Shown here: piece by piece, positions 32,811 to 44,800 of the stretch | How positions within the stretch are numbered: the stretch's first letter is position 1 | How the letters are laid out: every line of letters begins with the position of its first letter | NCBI GenBank assembly: GCA_025399215.1 | Contig: MU621211.1 | Location: 1-51,228 of the forward strand | Direction of reading: 5' to 3' | From: Globomyces pollinis-pini | Taxonomy: Eukaryota > Chytridiomycota > Chytridiomycetes > Rhizophydiales > Globomycetaceae | DNA length: 51,228 nucleotides | Translations under genes and position numbers: made by a program | Notes under the pieces: generated by a model | The model's input: only the letters and a program-made list of their open reading frames with translations | What the model was told of the DNA's origin: nothing | Database searches by the model: none

Positions 32811-33976
32811 TTAAATGCTTTCCAAATATTCATGGATAGTGGAATCCATAAATTCAGGATATTCGACCACAATCGAATGTGTAGCATGGTGTTTAAACTT
32901 TAATGTAACTGATGGTATCAATTCTTCAACATCTTTGGAATAACAAGTATCAACTGTTCTATCTTCATCTCCCCAAATGCATAATACTCTATTTTCGTGT
33001 GTGTTTCCGATTTTCTCGAATGCACTGTGTTGATTTTGGAAATCGAAATGAATAACAGTGGATTTGAAAGCTCGTAGTACACCAGGATTGTTGTTGATAT
33101 GATATTCTTGAATTTCATTGAAGGGAACCTAGTGGACGTTAAATCGTACGTTATGTAGTTGGTAATGTAATGGGTTTAGATGAATTCTATTTCGTATTCA
33201 GATAACTTACCAAATTTGGACATGTGGACGGGTTAAATAGATGATTTTGTTTGTTGCCATTGATTATCCACTTTCTGGCAATTGAATAGTATACGACTGA
33301 CCCTAAGATAGGATATTGTAATGCTTTAGCTAACGGACCCAATCCCTAAAACATAAAAAAATAGTGTAAAGTACTTTCATTAATCCAGCTGGGGCAATGA
33401 AAACTACCGAAGATACCCAATCAGGATATCGGGATACATAACCAGCAGCAATAGCACCTCCTAAAGAGTACCCCATAACCGTTACGTTCTTCCAATTGAA
33501 ATATTGAAGCAAATTAGCCAGTTGTGCAATGAATAATCCATTGTCATAAATAACCCCAGGTGAATCTGAATATCCTCGTCCATATAAATCTAAAATTCTA
33601 TTAATAATGAGGGTAAATACCAAAACAAAGAATTCGGTATCCTCTTTCTGCCAATAAATCTAAGAAAGGACTGATGACAGGAGACGGAGTGACCATCCCA
33701 TGTACGAAAACAATGCGTTTACCATCAGCTGGTCCTAGAAAATAATAATGGGTTGTTCCATGAGGTAAATCAACGTAACCATGTTCTGAAATTCTAAGTA
33801 TTGAAATTGAAGTTACCTTCCCAATGGTTCTCCTTAAACAATACTTCGGTTGCTTTCGAGTTCCTCAATGAACCTAAATCACCATATTCGGAGGGAACAT
33901 AGTATTTATAAGCACCGTAGACCAATAGTCCGAATCCAAAGAATACAAGTTTGTTTTTTGATATTTCAGGAATCAT
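32811..33976 (-). CDS. Membrane-anchored alpha/beta hydrolase (paralogue B)
   Basis: Five minus-strand exons, 33976-33817, 33785-33621, 33589-33375, 33345-33211 and 33128-32811, give 330 codons plus stop. Three introns are 29-31 nt; the fourth (33129-33210) is 82 nt. N-terminal hydrophobic helix LVFFGFGLLVYGAYKYYVPS, then FVHGMVT, DLYGRGYSDSPG, VMGYSLGGAIAAGYV (Ser), GDEDRTV (Asp) and HHATHS (His). The triad is complete. Closest to paralogue A in both sequence and gene structure, so a local duplication. Confidence 0.88.
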
Positions 33977-34500
33977 ATTGGCAATGTTTCTACTGTTTGA
34001 TCGGCCTTTTAAGGATACTCTGGGGATTGAATAAGGAAAGTCCCTTCAATTGGGTTTCATCCATATCTGACCTTCGCTTTCCCCTCCCAAGTTTCATCCA
34101 TATTCTAAACTGGGATGCTCTTCCATTTCACACTCTTGGAGTTTTGCCATATTCTTTTTCTTTTCTCCATCATTAATCTGTGATTGGTCCATACGAGTTT
34201 GTCCGGTAGCACCAAAATTTTCTAAATTAAAAGGCGGGTAAATTGATAAAAACTGCCAACGACTTTGACTTGGCAGTTATTGAAGCAAAGTAGCACATGC
34301 GGAACTAAAAACTTATAAGCAACAATTTATGCCTTTGCTTTATTGCAAGATTCTTATAAATCAAAAGACACCTAAACTATTGGATAATCTGGAACGACTA
34401 TAATAACGGTTAAAAGAAAGCTACTACTTTTGTTAAGTAACCAAAATTTGGACTTGATTTTTTTACTTTCAATAGAGGCCAGTTTTTCTACGCGTTTTCT
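33977..34500. other. Divergent intergenic region
   Basis: Lies between hydrolase B (minus) and the 7TM gene (plus), so it should carry both promoters. I see AT-rich sequence but no clear TATA box or repeat. Confidence 0.4.
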
Positions 34501-36040
34501 ATGAGATATATACATCAAGTAATTTTATTCATCAGTCTTTCTCCAATACAAGCATATTCCGTTTTGCAAGTACAATACCAAAACACGTTGGAATGCAACT
34601 CCTCGCCAACAACAATGTATCTATTCGATGTAGATGATTTATTCACAATGGAACAACCTGCAAACGAAAAATGGCCAGAATTTTATACATTTACAGTTGA
34701 AGAGTCGCCTATAGGATATTGTGGTTCATTATCTACAACTTTGGTTTATGACTGTTGTGTATCTACTTTAGATTTAAGTAAATCTTTTGGGATTGCCAGT
34801 GGTTCAGCCGTGGTGGTTCCAGAAAATGATTTTAATTATTCTGTTAATCATTATGCAGCTGGTGGTTCGTATTGTATATTACAACAGAGTGGATCTAATC
34901 TTGTTAATGGTTATCGTGCGGTCTATATACTGAACGACAACAACTGCTATGATCAGTATCAATGCTACACAGATGGTACAGTGCGTGTCTTTGCTGAATC
35001 AAATTGTCAGGGTATCTGTTATGGTATTTAAGTACTGATGTGTAGGGGAGTACCTCAACATATCCTTGTCGAGAGAGCCATTAAGCCTTGTCATTGGTAT
35101 GAATCAGAATATCACAGGACGTTTTTTGAAAGGTAACAAACAGAAAATTCAAATATCTTGGATCACATACATGCCAACATATATGGCCATTCCATCACGA
35201 GACAAGCTCTGGGATAAACTTCAGTTCGTTTGTATCTACACATCAATCTTTGGGGATTTTGTTATATTATTTTATCCTATTTATCTCTACTTCAAACTTC
35301 GAAAGTGTTTTTTGCTTTTGACAACTACAAACTGTTTTGTGTGGTTACTCGTCAATTCTATTTCTGGATATTACGCTTTGGCTGTTTTACCTGATAATAC
35401 TACTCAGTACTATGTCATTGAAGTGATGTTTTTGTTACAAAACATTGCAACACTTTTAACGGTGACTCAAACTACATTGTCAACTTTTAAGGTCATGATG
35501 CCTAGACCTTCAGCAAGTTTCAAGTATTTAACTTGGATCAGCATATTAGTTTTACACTTTGTATTGGCTGGATCGTATTATTTTGGATATTGCTGGAATC
35601 CAGCAGGGAAGCATTTTATTCCATACGAATCTTATTTAACCTGGCTCCGATTTATGCCATTCTGGTATTTGTTTGTGTTTTTGTATGATATCCTTCCACC
35701 TATTCTAATTGTTTGCCAACTAATCCCAATCTACAAGCTTAGTTTCCGTGTCACTTTTTCAATCGATTTGATATTTACTTGGAGTATAATTACGCAAATA
35801 ATCATATGCATATTCTTTTTCACCATCAATTATGTTTCGTCCAATATGGACATTTTGGGTTTGCTTTCTGTCTAACTTTTTAGGGGACGACTTAAGCTTT
35901 GCATCGGTCAAGACATTAAGCTGTACGCTAGTCACTATTCATTCGCAATTGCATATGTTTATTCTATCAAGATTAAGGATCGTATTAAAAAAACTCTCAA
36001 TGATGCAATCAAAAACATTAACCAACAAGTGATCGATTAA
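34501..36040 (+). CDS. 7TM protein with Cys-rich ectodomain (paralogue 2)
   Basis: Three exons, 34501-35011, 35046-35869 and 35897-36040, with introns of 34 and 27 nt, give 492 codons plus stop. Signal peptide (VILFISLSPIQAYS), then an ectodomain that matches paralogue 1 in layout: EKWPEFYTFTVEESPIGYCG, YDCCVSTLDLSKSFG, AAGGSYCIL and VYILNDNNC. The seven-helix region carries the shared loop SYYFGYCWNP, and the last helix is in KLYASHYSFAIAYVYSI. The second intron was placed at GT 35870 because that keeps helix 7 in the frame aligned with paralogue 1. Unlike paralogue 1 (intronless) it has introns. The tail is short and basic. Role unknown; a surface receptor is the natural guess. Confidence 0.75.
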
Positions 36041-36452
36041 TAATGTTATATTAGTTGTACACTTTTCCATTTTAGTCGAAATAAATTAAAAGCTGCATGT
36101 CATTAAACTATAATGTGAGGTTGATACTTTCATGGCTGTTAAAATATATGGTATATAGTGTATTGGAGTTGATTGATCAAAATTGATAGTCTTTATATTC
36201 TAGTAATGAATTTTACGCTACAAATCAAATTGTTCCTAAAAATTGGTTATCAAGAGGTACCGTATTAATATAATACCAGATCGAAGGACTGGTGTATGAT
36301 AGTTACACCATGTATTATTACGTGAGGTTCCTTATATATTGTCATCGAAAAGGAAACAATCGGATCTTTTATTACTCATATATATATTAATAAGCGTTGA
36401 GTGCGTATATACTGCCTTTTAAAACACGTCTTTTCTTCAAAGTGGAAACTGT
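36041..36452. other. Spacer between two 7TM genes
   Basis: No gene seen. AT-rich, with TATATATATTAATAAG near 36380 upstream of the next start. Confidence 0.4.
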
Positions 36453-37346
36453 ATGACACAATTTACAAATCTAGAATACGCTAATATCATAGCGCATTCC
36501 GTCTCTTTGGTATTTTTATTCAGCTCAATTATTGTGGATGTGGTCAGAAACAGAACTGTAATTATGAAAGCACCTGCAGCGAAACTACTTTTTATCACCC
36601 ATTGCTTGATCATAATCTTTCATATCACTGGCATCAGGCTTACTTATTTATCAGCAATTTCCATGGAACTAAAAGAATCTATTGCTGTTTGGACAGAAAG
36701 AATGCTCATTTCTAACATCATTTATATATCGTCGGGCGTATCTGTATGCAGTATGTTACTTGGAGTATTTAGTTACACCTGGACTTCTGTTAATGCTTTA
36801 TTGCCTCATAGGAAACTTGCAAAACTTGTATCAACTTATGCGACCCTTATCGTTCCAGTTATATTAGTATTCCTTTCCATATTCTATCTGTCTCTGTTAG
36901 TTTCAATAATTTTACTCTTCAACCAACCCCGTCGTTGCTATTTCATAACAATACTGATATCTGTCATATTTCAAACATTGATTGGGTTCTTACTAATTCC
37001 AGTTATTCTGGACTTGATCAAAGCACTGTTTGGCTACTTTACTCTTATGTCAAGGAAGGGCCGATTATTAGAGTCTGTGGATATGGTTTCATTTACATTA
37101 TTCAGATACAACTTGGTAGCACTTACTTTATTTACTTTTGTGATCATATCAGCATATTATGATTATCAAGAAGTAGACATTTCTTTCATAATCTCTCCAC
37201 TCCCATCTCCAAATAAATACGATCAACCAAATACAATACGATTCACAGCATTCACCAACGTGATATTTGGTCATAGTGGCCTTATTGCCAGCTTTTTAAC
37301 ACTAGGGAAACTAATTAAACTGGTAAATGAATTGAATATGCACTAA
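36453..37346 (+). CDS. 7TM protein without ectodomain
   Basis: Intronless, 297 codons. Seven hydrophobic helices: IIAHSVSLVFLFSSIIVDV; AKLLFITHCLIIIFHITGI; NIIYISSGVSVCSMLLGVF; ATLIVPVILVFLSIFYLSLL; ILISVIFQTLIGFLLIPVIL; NLVALTLFTFVIISAYY; and VIFGHSGLIASFLTLGKL. The N-terminus is short and there is almost no cytoplasmic tail. It shows no sequence likeness to the ectodomain-bearing 7TM pair beyond topology. It lies on the same strand just downstream of paralogue 2. Family not recognised. Confidence 0.7.
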   Translation: MTQFTNLEYANIIAHSVSLVFLFSSIIVDVVRNRTVIMKAPAAKLLFITHCLIIIFHITGIRLTYLSAISMELKESIAVWTERMLISNIIYISSGVSVCSMLLGVFSYTWTSVNALLPHRKLAKLVSTYATLIVPVILVFLSIFYLSLLVSIILLFNQPRRCYFITILISVIFQTLIGFLLIPVILDLIKALFGYFTLMSRKGRLLESVDMVSFTLFRYNLVALTLFTFVIISAYYDYQEVDISFIISPLPSPNKYDQPNTIRFTAFTNVIFGHSGLIASFLTLGKLIKLVNELNMH

Positions 37347-37851
37347 TATGATTAGAAGTTTGGTAACAATGCACCTTTCACAACTGTAACAAATCATAGC
37401 ATCACAAAAAGATAATAAAATACCACTTGATACACAATGTCACAGATACACAGGTGTTACCCTATTGAACATCAGGCGAATTTCAAATGATGCGTTAGTG
37501 AAAGGACCTGGTAACAAAGATGTTCATATATGTCACTCTATGGCTGTTTTTACCCACTGTGAACGATGTGTCCGACTTGATTTATCAATGTAAACTTGTA
37601 AATATGGTCTATTAGAATTGTTTCTACCAAATACAAGGTTTGACGCTCTCTACCGACACCCAAAAACCTATGTATAAATGCCATAACGCACTTTGGTAAT
37701 CTTATTGGTAAAAGACACATATTTGGTTGTACCCTTTGTCCAACATAGATAGTTGAAGGCCCTTGGGCTACAACCGATCTGTACTTTCTGAGATAAATTC
37801 TACTAAAGCACAATATTAGGGTTAGATTATTCAATTGGTTTATATTTATAC
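37347..37851. other. Convergent intergenic region
   Basis: Between the ends of the 7TM gene (plus) and hydrolase C (minus). A 94-codon minus-strand frame (37834-37550) has no recognisable content and I do not call it. Confidence 0.45.
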
Positions 37852-39018
37852 TTAAAGACCATCAACAAATTCAGAAATCACCGACGCTACATATTCAGGG
37901 TATTCAATTAAAATAGCATGTGTAGTTGACTCTTTAATAGCTAGACGAATAGATGGTATAAGGTGCATCAGTTCGACAGCAAGATTAGTGGGTACAGTAT
38001 TATCATTATCTCCCCAAATACATAATATCCTATAAGAATGACTCTTGCCAACTTTGGAAAACAAGTCTGTTAGATTTGATACATCAAAATGGAGTAAAGT
38101 AGACTTGAATGCGGAAGGTAAGTTGAAATTTGTTTCAAAATGACGTTTCTGATAGTTGCAGTAGTTTATCTATACGTTGAGTAAGAGAGACACTACCCAT
38201 TCTGGAAAATCAATCCCTCGTTTCAGATCGTCCGAAATCTTTTGGTAACGAATAATATGAACACCCAAAGTGTGGAAATATATAGAACCAATAATTGGAA
38301 TTCTGACCATGGTGACGAGTGGACTTTCAGTCTACAAATTAATTAAAATGGAGGAATCTGTTGTTGATATATATATAAACTCTGAAATAAAAAATTATGG
38401 ATGGGATTGAGAAGTGAACTTACTTTCATAATGCCAGCAGGAGCAATAAAGGTAATGGAATTGACCAAACGCTTAAACTTTGAAGCAAAACCAGCGGCAA
38501 TGGCACCCCCAAGTGAGTATCCGATGAGGTTTACGCGAGTCCAGTTCAAGTATTGGAGCAAATTAGCCAATTGTGAAACCAAAAGTGCGTTATCATGATT
38601 TGCGTCAGGATTTTCTGAATGCCCTCTACCATACAAATCTAAGCGTTTAGAAAAGCTCAAAAACCGTAGCAGAGAACTCTAAATCCACTATTAGCCAAAC
38701 ACTGAATGAATTTCGAAACGGAACGAGCAGGGGATATGATACCATGAACAAATACGATACGAGTGCCATCCTCAGGACCGACAAAGTAGTAGTTAGTAGC
38801 ACCTAAAAATCAGTGATTCTTGTTTTAGTTATGAAATGATAGAGGTCATGAATTATTCGTTGTATCAAAATATTAGATATTATACCTTGAGGTAAAAGTG
38901 CGGTGCAATCAGAATGCGAAGGAGTGACAAAGGGTCGTTTTCGTCGATAAAGAAGGAAAGCTGAGAGAGCCAGAGAGAGCACGGAAAGGGGGACGAGAGT
39001 AGAAGAACGCAGGGACAT
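37852..39018 (-). CDS. Membrane-anchored alpha/beta hydrolase (paralogue C)
   Basis: Five minus-strand exons, 39018-38886, 38802-38665, 38638-38424, 38331-38197 and 38169-37852, give 312 codons plus stop. The introns are 83, 26, 92 and 27 nt, two of them unusually long for this genome. Leader STLVPLSVLSLALSAFLLYR, then FVHGIIS, DLYGRGHSENPD, LIGYSLGGAIAAGFAS (Ser), GDNDNTVP (Asp) and STTHAI (His). Exons 3 (215 nt), 4 (135 nt) and 5 (318 nt) match paralogue B in length, so gene structure has been kept despite protein divergence. Its start is 155 bp from that of eIF3j, a shared divergent promoter region. Confidence 0.87.
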
Positions 39019-39172
39019 GAAAAAGTAAAATCAAAAGAATCGGATTGATTTTGAACAAAATGTACTGTTCCTTGTGCAATTGCAAGTATTATACCCAGTT
39101 CAATTCAAGTTGTCTCTCAGGAACTCATCCTATTGTACATTTCAAGTTGTCTTTCTTTTTTTTACCTTTTTA

Positions 39173-40034
39173 ATGAGCGACGACGACTGGGAATCAAACG
39201 ACGTAGTTCCTGTAGCTGCAAATAACAAATGGGACGATGAAGACAATGAGGATGTAGCTGACGATTGGGATGCTTCCGATGAAGAGACTCCTTCTCCTCC
39301 TACTCCCAAACAAAAACCAAAACCAAAAACTACTTTGGCCCAGAAAATTGCAGAAAGAAAACAAAAGGAATTGGAAGAACAACAGGTTTCTATTTATCGC
39401 TCATAATCCAGGCTAAATTAGCTCTTGCCAGTGAATCCGAATTGGAAAGAAAACAGCGTTTGGCCGCCTCAGTACTTCCTTTTTACCGTCTTATTCTATT
39501 TTAGGTGTTGGAATCTGATATGGATAATGCAAGGGCTTTAGTTGGAAACTTTGCCAGTAAACTGGAAACTGTACTCACCAGTAGTTACTGAATCAAATGC
39601 TTTGGATGCCACCAATCCAAAATCAAGAGCAGAATTGGAGGATTATGCTAAATTGCTGTCAAAAAAGATTGCTACTTTTGAGGTACAAGTCTCCAGCTAT
39701 TAACGTTAGGTATTAATCTTTAGCTTAGTATATAGAATCAACTCTCCTACCCTAATTTCGTTGAAATACTTGTGAGGGATTTAGTAGCTTCACTCTCTGT
39801 GGATGACACCCGAAAAATTTCATCCTCTTTGTCCGCCATGATTAATGAAAAACAAAAACTATTGAAGGACTCAAAGGGAAAAAAGAAAGCTAAAAAGGCT
39901 GTTGCAAATGTTGCTGCAAGAGGAATCGATTTAACTAACTGTAAGCATATTTATTTTTAATCCTTAGATGATGATGATGGTATTCTATCTTTTTATTCAT
40001 TTTTGTAGATTTAGATGATGGTGATTTTATGTAG
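39173..40034 (+). CDS. HCR1: Translation initiation factor eIF3 subunit J
   Basis: Accessory eIF3 subunit that acts at the 40S decoding centre in initiation and recycling. Seven exons: 39173-39385, 39412-39471, 39505-39556, 39582-39682, 39736-39940, 39968-39979 and 40009-40034, 222 codons plus stop. The acidic N-terminus begins MSDDDWES, followed by TLAQKIAERKQKELEEQQ. The conserved core is NPKSRAELEDYAKLLSKKI, then NFVEILVRDLVASLSVDD. A Lys-rich stretch KGKKKAKKAV follows, and the diagnostic acidic end is DDLDDGDFM (human ends EDFM). Exon 6 is only 12 nt. The intron at 39683-39735 is a two-unit tandem intron. Confidence 0.95.
39683..39735 (+). other. Tandem intron, two GT...AG units (eIF3j)
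   Basis: Units 39683-39709 and 39710-39735 (27, 26 nt). Removing both joins KKIATFE to NQLSYPNFVEILVRD in phase 0, as expected from the family (human KITQYEKSLYYASFLEVLVRD). Confidence 0.75.
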
Positions 40035-40218
40035 TTGTACTAATAAATAAATTCATATTATTCTCATCCACATATTTTGCATAGATTGAAAACGAACAAA
40101 CACCTCAAACAATGCTTCTTCGTATGGAGAACCAAACTATAATAATGCCAACATTAGTATATTAAATGAAAATCATAATAACAAATGCAATAATATAATC
40201 CCTAAACTGTATAAATAT

Positions 40219-41676
40219 TCAAAGATCCATCTGTCTGGCAGTCTTATGTTCTCGAAATGCCTTCTTGGCTTTCGACCTGGCTTTACCTACAATGGTGTCA
40301 AATAAACGGCCACGATCATTTTTTCGGGTTTGCCCATCATCATAATCGAATGTTGTGTGAAATATTGGATTTTCATGGAAATGAATTGTCTGTATAACTT
40401 AGAAACTTTAATATTACCAGGCCTTCCCCTACAGCTTCTCGGAATGCATTCAATTGTCGGATCTTTCCCCAATCGTCAAATTCTACCACTTCTGACTTAA
40501 ACTTCAGTTTCATGGTTGGTTCCATGTGGCTCTATCATGTTAATTATTCTTTTAATACCTGAACAGAATTCAAAATATCACGAAATGACGACTTTTGAAT
40601 AGCTCGGTCACGTTTAGCCCTTGATTTTTGTGAATCTTCAAGTTAATGCATTCAGTTATACCATGTGATAGCTTATCCAAAGTTGATATCAGCTCATCGA
40701 GGCGTTCAAAAAACGGAGTCTCTTCTTGAATTTGATTCTAACGGATGAGCGAGATCAATACTCACAGTTGTGACATAATGATATCTGTCTTCCAAAAACA
40801 GCGCAATATTTTCTCCTGCGATAATTCGTACATCAACGTCATTATCTTCTAATAACTCCATATGACGATCCATAATTCTACTATTAAAACCCACAACAAT
40901 ACAAATTAAACTCTTCCTTTTCGTGTCTTTTCTCGCATTTGGAGTATATTAATCCAAACGACTGAAGTGTGTTATGCATTAATTTTGAAGTGATATCACG
41001 TTCTTCAAAATTGGATTGTAGAAAGTCCAGTAATTCCCAGCAAGTACTGCCGTCAATACTCTCAATAAAAGCAATTAGTCCTAAACTGATAGCAATTAGA
41101 ATGAAAATGAATTACGTTGCAGTTGCTGAACATTTCAATTCATCAGTTCCATTTTTTATACAATCCATTAACGAAGTAATAGTGGATTCAAATAATCCAA
41201 TATTATCCCCCGTAGTAATCCAAATAAGTGAAAGCGCTAAATTCAGTACGGTATTTTCGAATACCTAAATGGTAAGTTATGATTGTTCATCCACCTTGAC
41301 AAGCTAGAGAACCCTCCACACCATCACGTCTTAAAGTTTTAGCTAGAATTAAAACCCATTCATCCACATAATCAAGCACCGATTCCTTCAGCCATCGATT
41401 AGACAGCATTCGAATAGATCTTATCAAACATGCTTCACGAACACTTTCTATCAACCAATAAGCAACTCACCTTGATCTTTTATCTTCTAAATCCTTGATA
41501 CAGTTTTCGATTTGTGTATCAATAGTTTCTTCAACAATGGAACGTTGAGAAGCACTCCTTGACATAACAATGCTGGAATTCCCCATCGACGATGAGGTAT
41601 GAATTGAACCATCATCTGAATCGTCATCTACCAACATGCTCTCTGATAGCGATTTTTTACTCTTTCGTTTGCTCAT
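40219..41676 (-). CDS. IFRD-family protein (interferon-related developmental regulator homologue)
   Basis: Nine minus-strand exons, 41676-41471, 41443-41295, 41236-41116, 41085-40912, 40880-40766, 40737-40662, 40635-40559, 40531-40418 and 40389-40219, join to 400 codons plus stop. The Ser-rich N-terminus is followed by armadillo-like helices (SVREACLIRSIRMLSNRW; TSLMDCIKNGTDELKCSATA; DVDVRIIAGENIALFLED) and the IFRD C-terminal domain, with KSSFRDILNSVQ, WGKIRQLNAFREAVGEGL and ending GKARSKAKKAFREHK. IFRD proteins act in transcriptional control in animals, and IFRD2/Ifh-type proteins bind inactive ribosomes; the role here is not shown. The second intron is a two-unit tandem intron, needed to keep the helix SLACQALSLIWITTG in frame. 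ATG 41676 is preferred over an upstream in-frame ATG. Confidence 0.88.
41237..41294 (-). other. Tandem intron, two GT...AG units (IFRD)
   Basis: On the minus strand, units 41294-41265 and 41264-41237 (30, 28 nt). Removing only the first leaves a frameshift; removing both joins EGSLACQ to ALSLIWITTGDN in phase 1 and makes the whole gene 401 codons. Confidence 0.75.
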
Positions 41677-41870
41677 TGGAATTGAGTTTGTAAAATGGAA
41701 AATATTTAAACTCCACCTCATTGATTATGACTCAATTTTAATGAGTCATGAACGGTGACTCACTTCTACCAATGACTGTCGATTATACAACAACGCGATC
41801 ATAAGGAAGGGAGCTAAACTAGGGATAAAGAAACTTCGGTACTGTAATACATGATCTAGTATAAACTATA

Positions 41871-44800
41871 TTAAAGTCGTTTTAATCCCAAAAAACCATG
41901 TGCTGGTATATTCTTTTTTAATCCGTGAAAGTGTATTGACACTGTAGATTTACTCGGTATCGTTAAAAAGTCCTAAGAAATTAAACATTAAAGATACCAC
42001 AAGACTGATTCCAGTAACTGTTCCACTCTCCACACGACCTGTACCGTCTGTAACAAATCCAGATGAATGATGTACAATATATGAGGGCGAGTTGATTGCT
42101 GACAACACTGACTCTCCGTTAACAACAAGCTGGATTGAAGGCTTTGCTTTGGTGAAGAAAGCTAAATTGATTTCATATAATCCTGCATCCTTTATTCGGA
42201 TATTGTGATTATCGGCATCCCATTTGAAATTTTCTGGATCTGCGATTTAGTATACAACCAGTTACCAGTATTTGTAGTTTCCAAGTTCCAGGGAACAGCA
42301 CTCCCCAGCTTTAGGGTTCCCGAATTCCAAAGCCATTGTCCGCAACGATAAAATGGCTGCCGAGCTTGTCGTTCAAATAAAGTCTTACAAGCAGTTAGTT
42401 CGGAGCATAAAATGAATAGTTTCTCATCAAAATCAAGAGTCAGCTTCTGGACCATCAAATCATTGGTCATCGGCTGATCTTGCAAAGAATCTTGCTTTCC
42501 ATCTCTGCTACTATTGTTTTTTGAGTTTTTGATATGCGGTTGAAATTCATTAGAGAATTTTTGAATTTGGGTTTGCACCAAATCTTTGCATTGCAGTATT
42601 AAATCGTTCCTTACAATATTCAGTTGAGAATTGTTTGACATTTCTGATTCATCAATTGTTCGCTTTACCAGTTTTTGTGTCCAATTCTTTAATTCTAAAA
42701 TATTTTGATCTACCAATGAACTAGCGAACAACTTTTGATTGTCAGAATGATTGATTTCGTTCAATATTTCGTTTTTGATCCGTATCGCTTTTGATTCTAT
42801 TTCATTTTTGAATTCACTTAGCCGGTTCATCATCACCTCTTGCAATTTTTCTTGATCATTCCCTTTGAGTTTATATTTTGATACTATTTTTTGTAATGAT
42901 GACTTTTTCAAATAGTTTGATAGTTCATCTCTCGTTGCTATGTGCCGAATCAATTCTTCCAATACTGCAGTGTCTACTTTCCCTTTCACTATCTGCTTGA
43001 TACCTAGTAGTTTGTCTGAAAGCTTTTTGACATCCTGGTCTGTTTGATTGCTGCTATTCAGTAAGCTTTGGATGACAGTGTTTGTTGACCCAGTATTATT
43101 CAACGTTTCTTTTATATCAGCAGAATCATTACTCTTCTGGGCATTTCCATTCCTTAATTTCTTGATTTGATGTGACAGTTTTAAGACCTTTTCTTCCAGT
43201 TGATCGTTCTGTTCCATTAACGTTTCGTTGACCCTAATTTGGATTTTGTAGTCATGTTGAAACTTATGAAATTGGGAAGTAAGCAGCTGTAGGTGATTGC
43301 TTTTTTCATTGAGTTCACTATTTTCGAAAACTTGCGAGTCGTCTCGGGTTAATCCATCTATTTTTTGACTGGCGGCGTCTATTTTTTCTTGATTAGAACC
43401 TTCTTTCAAACCAAACTTGACAGAGTTATCTGTATTTAATCCGAGTTTTGATGGAGATTCAGCTTTAGATGTTTGGATTATGAATTGTGACGATTTTGTG
43501 TGTGTAGGCTTTGCATTTCCTGCCACTGAAGAACTATCTTGTAAATCGTTGTTTCCTTTTATATCTAGATTAGCTGAAACTGATCTATATTGTGAATCGT
43601 CAATGGGATTTGGTTTGTGTATCGCACTTTTTTGTTGGGGCAGAGGTGAACTGCCATGTTCTATAAAAGAAGCATCATATTTACCAGAGGAAGCGATCCC
43701 TTTAGGCATATCATCCACCATCTTTATATTATCGATGCCAATTGTAGCTTTTTTTGGATCAGTAAGTGGTGTATCAGTTTGTTGTTCGTTTACTGTGCCT
43801 TTCACATCAATTACTGATCGCCTTTTACTGTTTTCATATGCGGTTTCTTGGCGAATTATGTCGGCTTTGAGACCATCTGAGACACGACGATCTTTTGCTT
43901 GATTTATACTAGATTTCAATGATTTTATTTCATCGACATTGGCCTTTTCTTCCTCTGTAGAGTTACGAGAAGGTTCATTGATAGTTTGCTTTGATCTAGT
44001 TTTTAAATTTACATTTGATTGAGTATTAAGTGATTTTGTCGTTGAATTATTGCGAGGTGAATTGAACAAAGCTTGCGGAATGCGATCATCCTCCTGGTCT
44101 GGATCGTCAGATTTTACTCTTAAAATCCTTTCAATCTTGTTTAGTCTACTTAATATTTTGTCTATCTGTAATTGCATGTTAAAGTGATGATTTTGAGTAT
44201 TCTCTATTCCATTTGGCGGCAACAAACCATCCAGGCGATTTTCTACCTTTATCAATCTATTTTTAATAGAATCTTCTAAATCTATTTCCTCTACATATCC
44301 ATTGTTTACAAACACATTTTGGAGTGATCTGATGGCATCAAAATGGTCTTTTAATGACTCTTTAATGTCTTCAATGTCTGCAACAGAGACTGAAGAAGAT
44401 TCAGATGAGACATTTTTAGATTGATTTAAACTCGAAATTGATGATTTTCTGTTCTGTGTGACACTTCTATTCAGTTCAGAAGGTTTCATTGGTGAATCAC
44501 TAACCATATAATTGAAAGGGCTAAATTATTAAAATGCCTATTATAATAATACCTTTGGTTTAGGGACTTGTTTAATTCTTGATGGCTAGAGATAGACACT
44601 CTTTTAGGGGTAGATATTGAGGTTCTTGGCAAGACCATTTCACCTTCAATACTACTTAACGATTTCTGCAATTTCATAGATCTTGAGATTCCAGATCGTT
44701 TTGATACTCTCCTTTTTGTTTGATTTTTTGACTTCATGTTTCGTTGCTCATATGCGTGATCTTCAGCACTGGAATAATTGGGGACTTCAGTAGCAAGATG

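Noticed and set aside
37550..37834. 94-codon minus-strand frame between the 7TM gene and hydrolase C
   Set aside because: No family likeness, no flanking intron signals that extend it, and it lies in a convergent intergenic region.
43417..43902. 161-codon open frame on the plus strand
   Set aside because: It is antisense to the well-supported coiled-coil/C1q gene and has no recognisable content; low-complexity coding DNA often leaves the opposite frame open.
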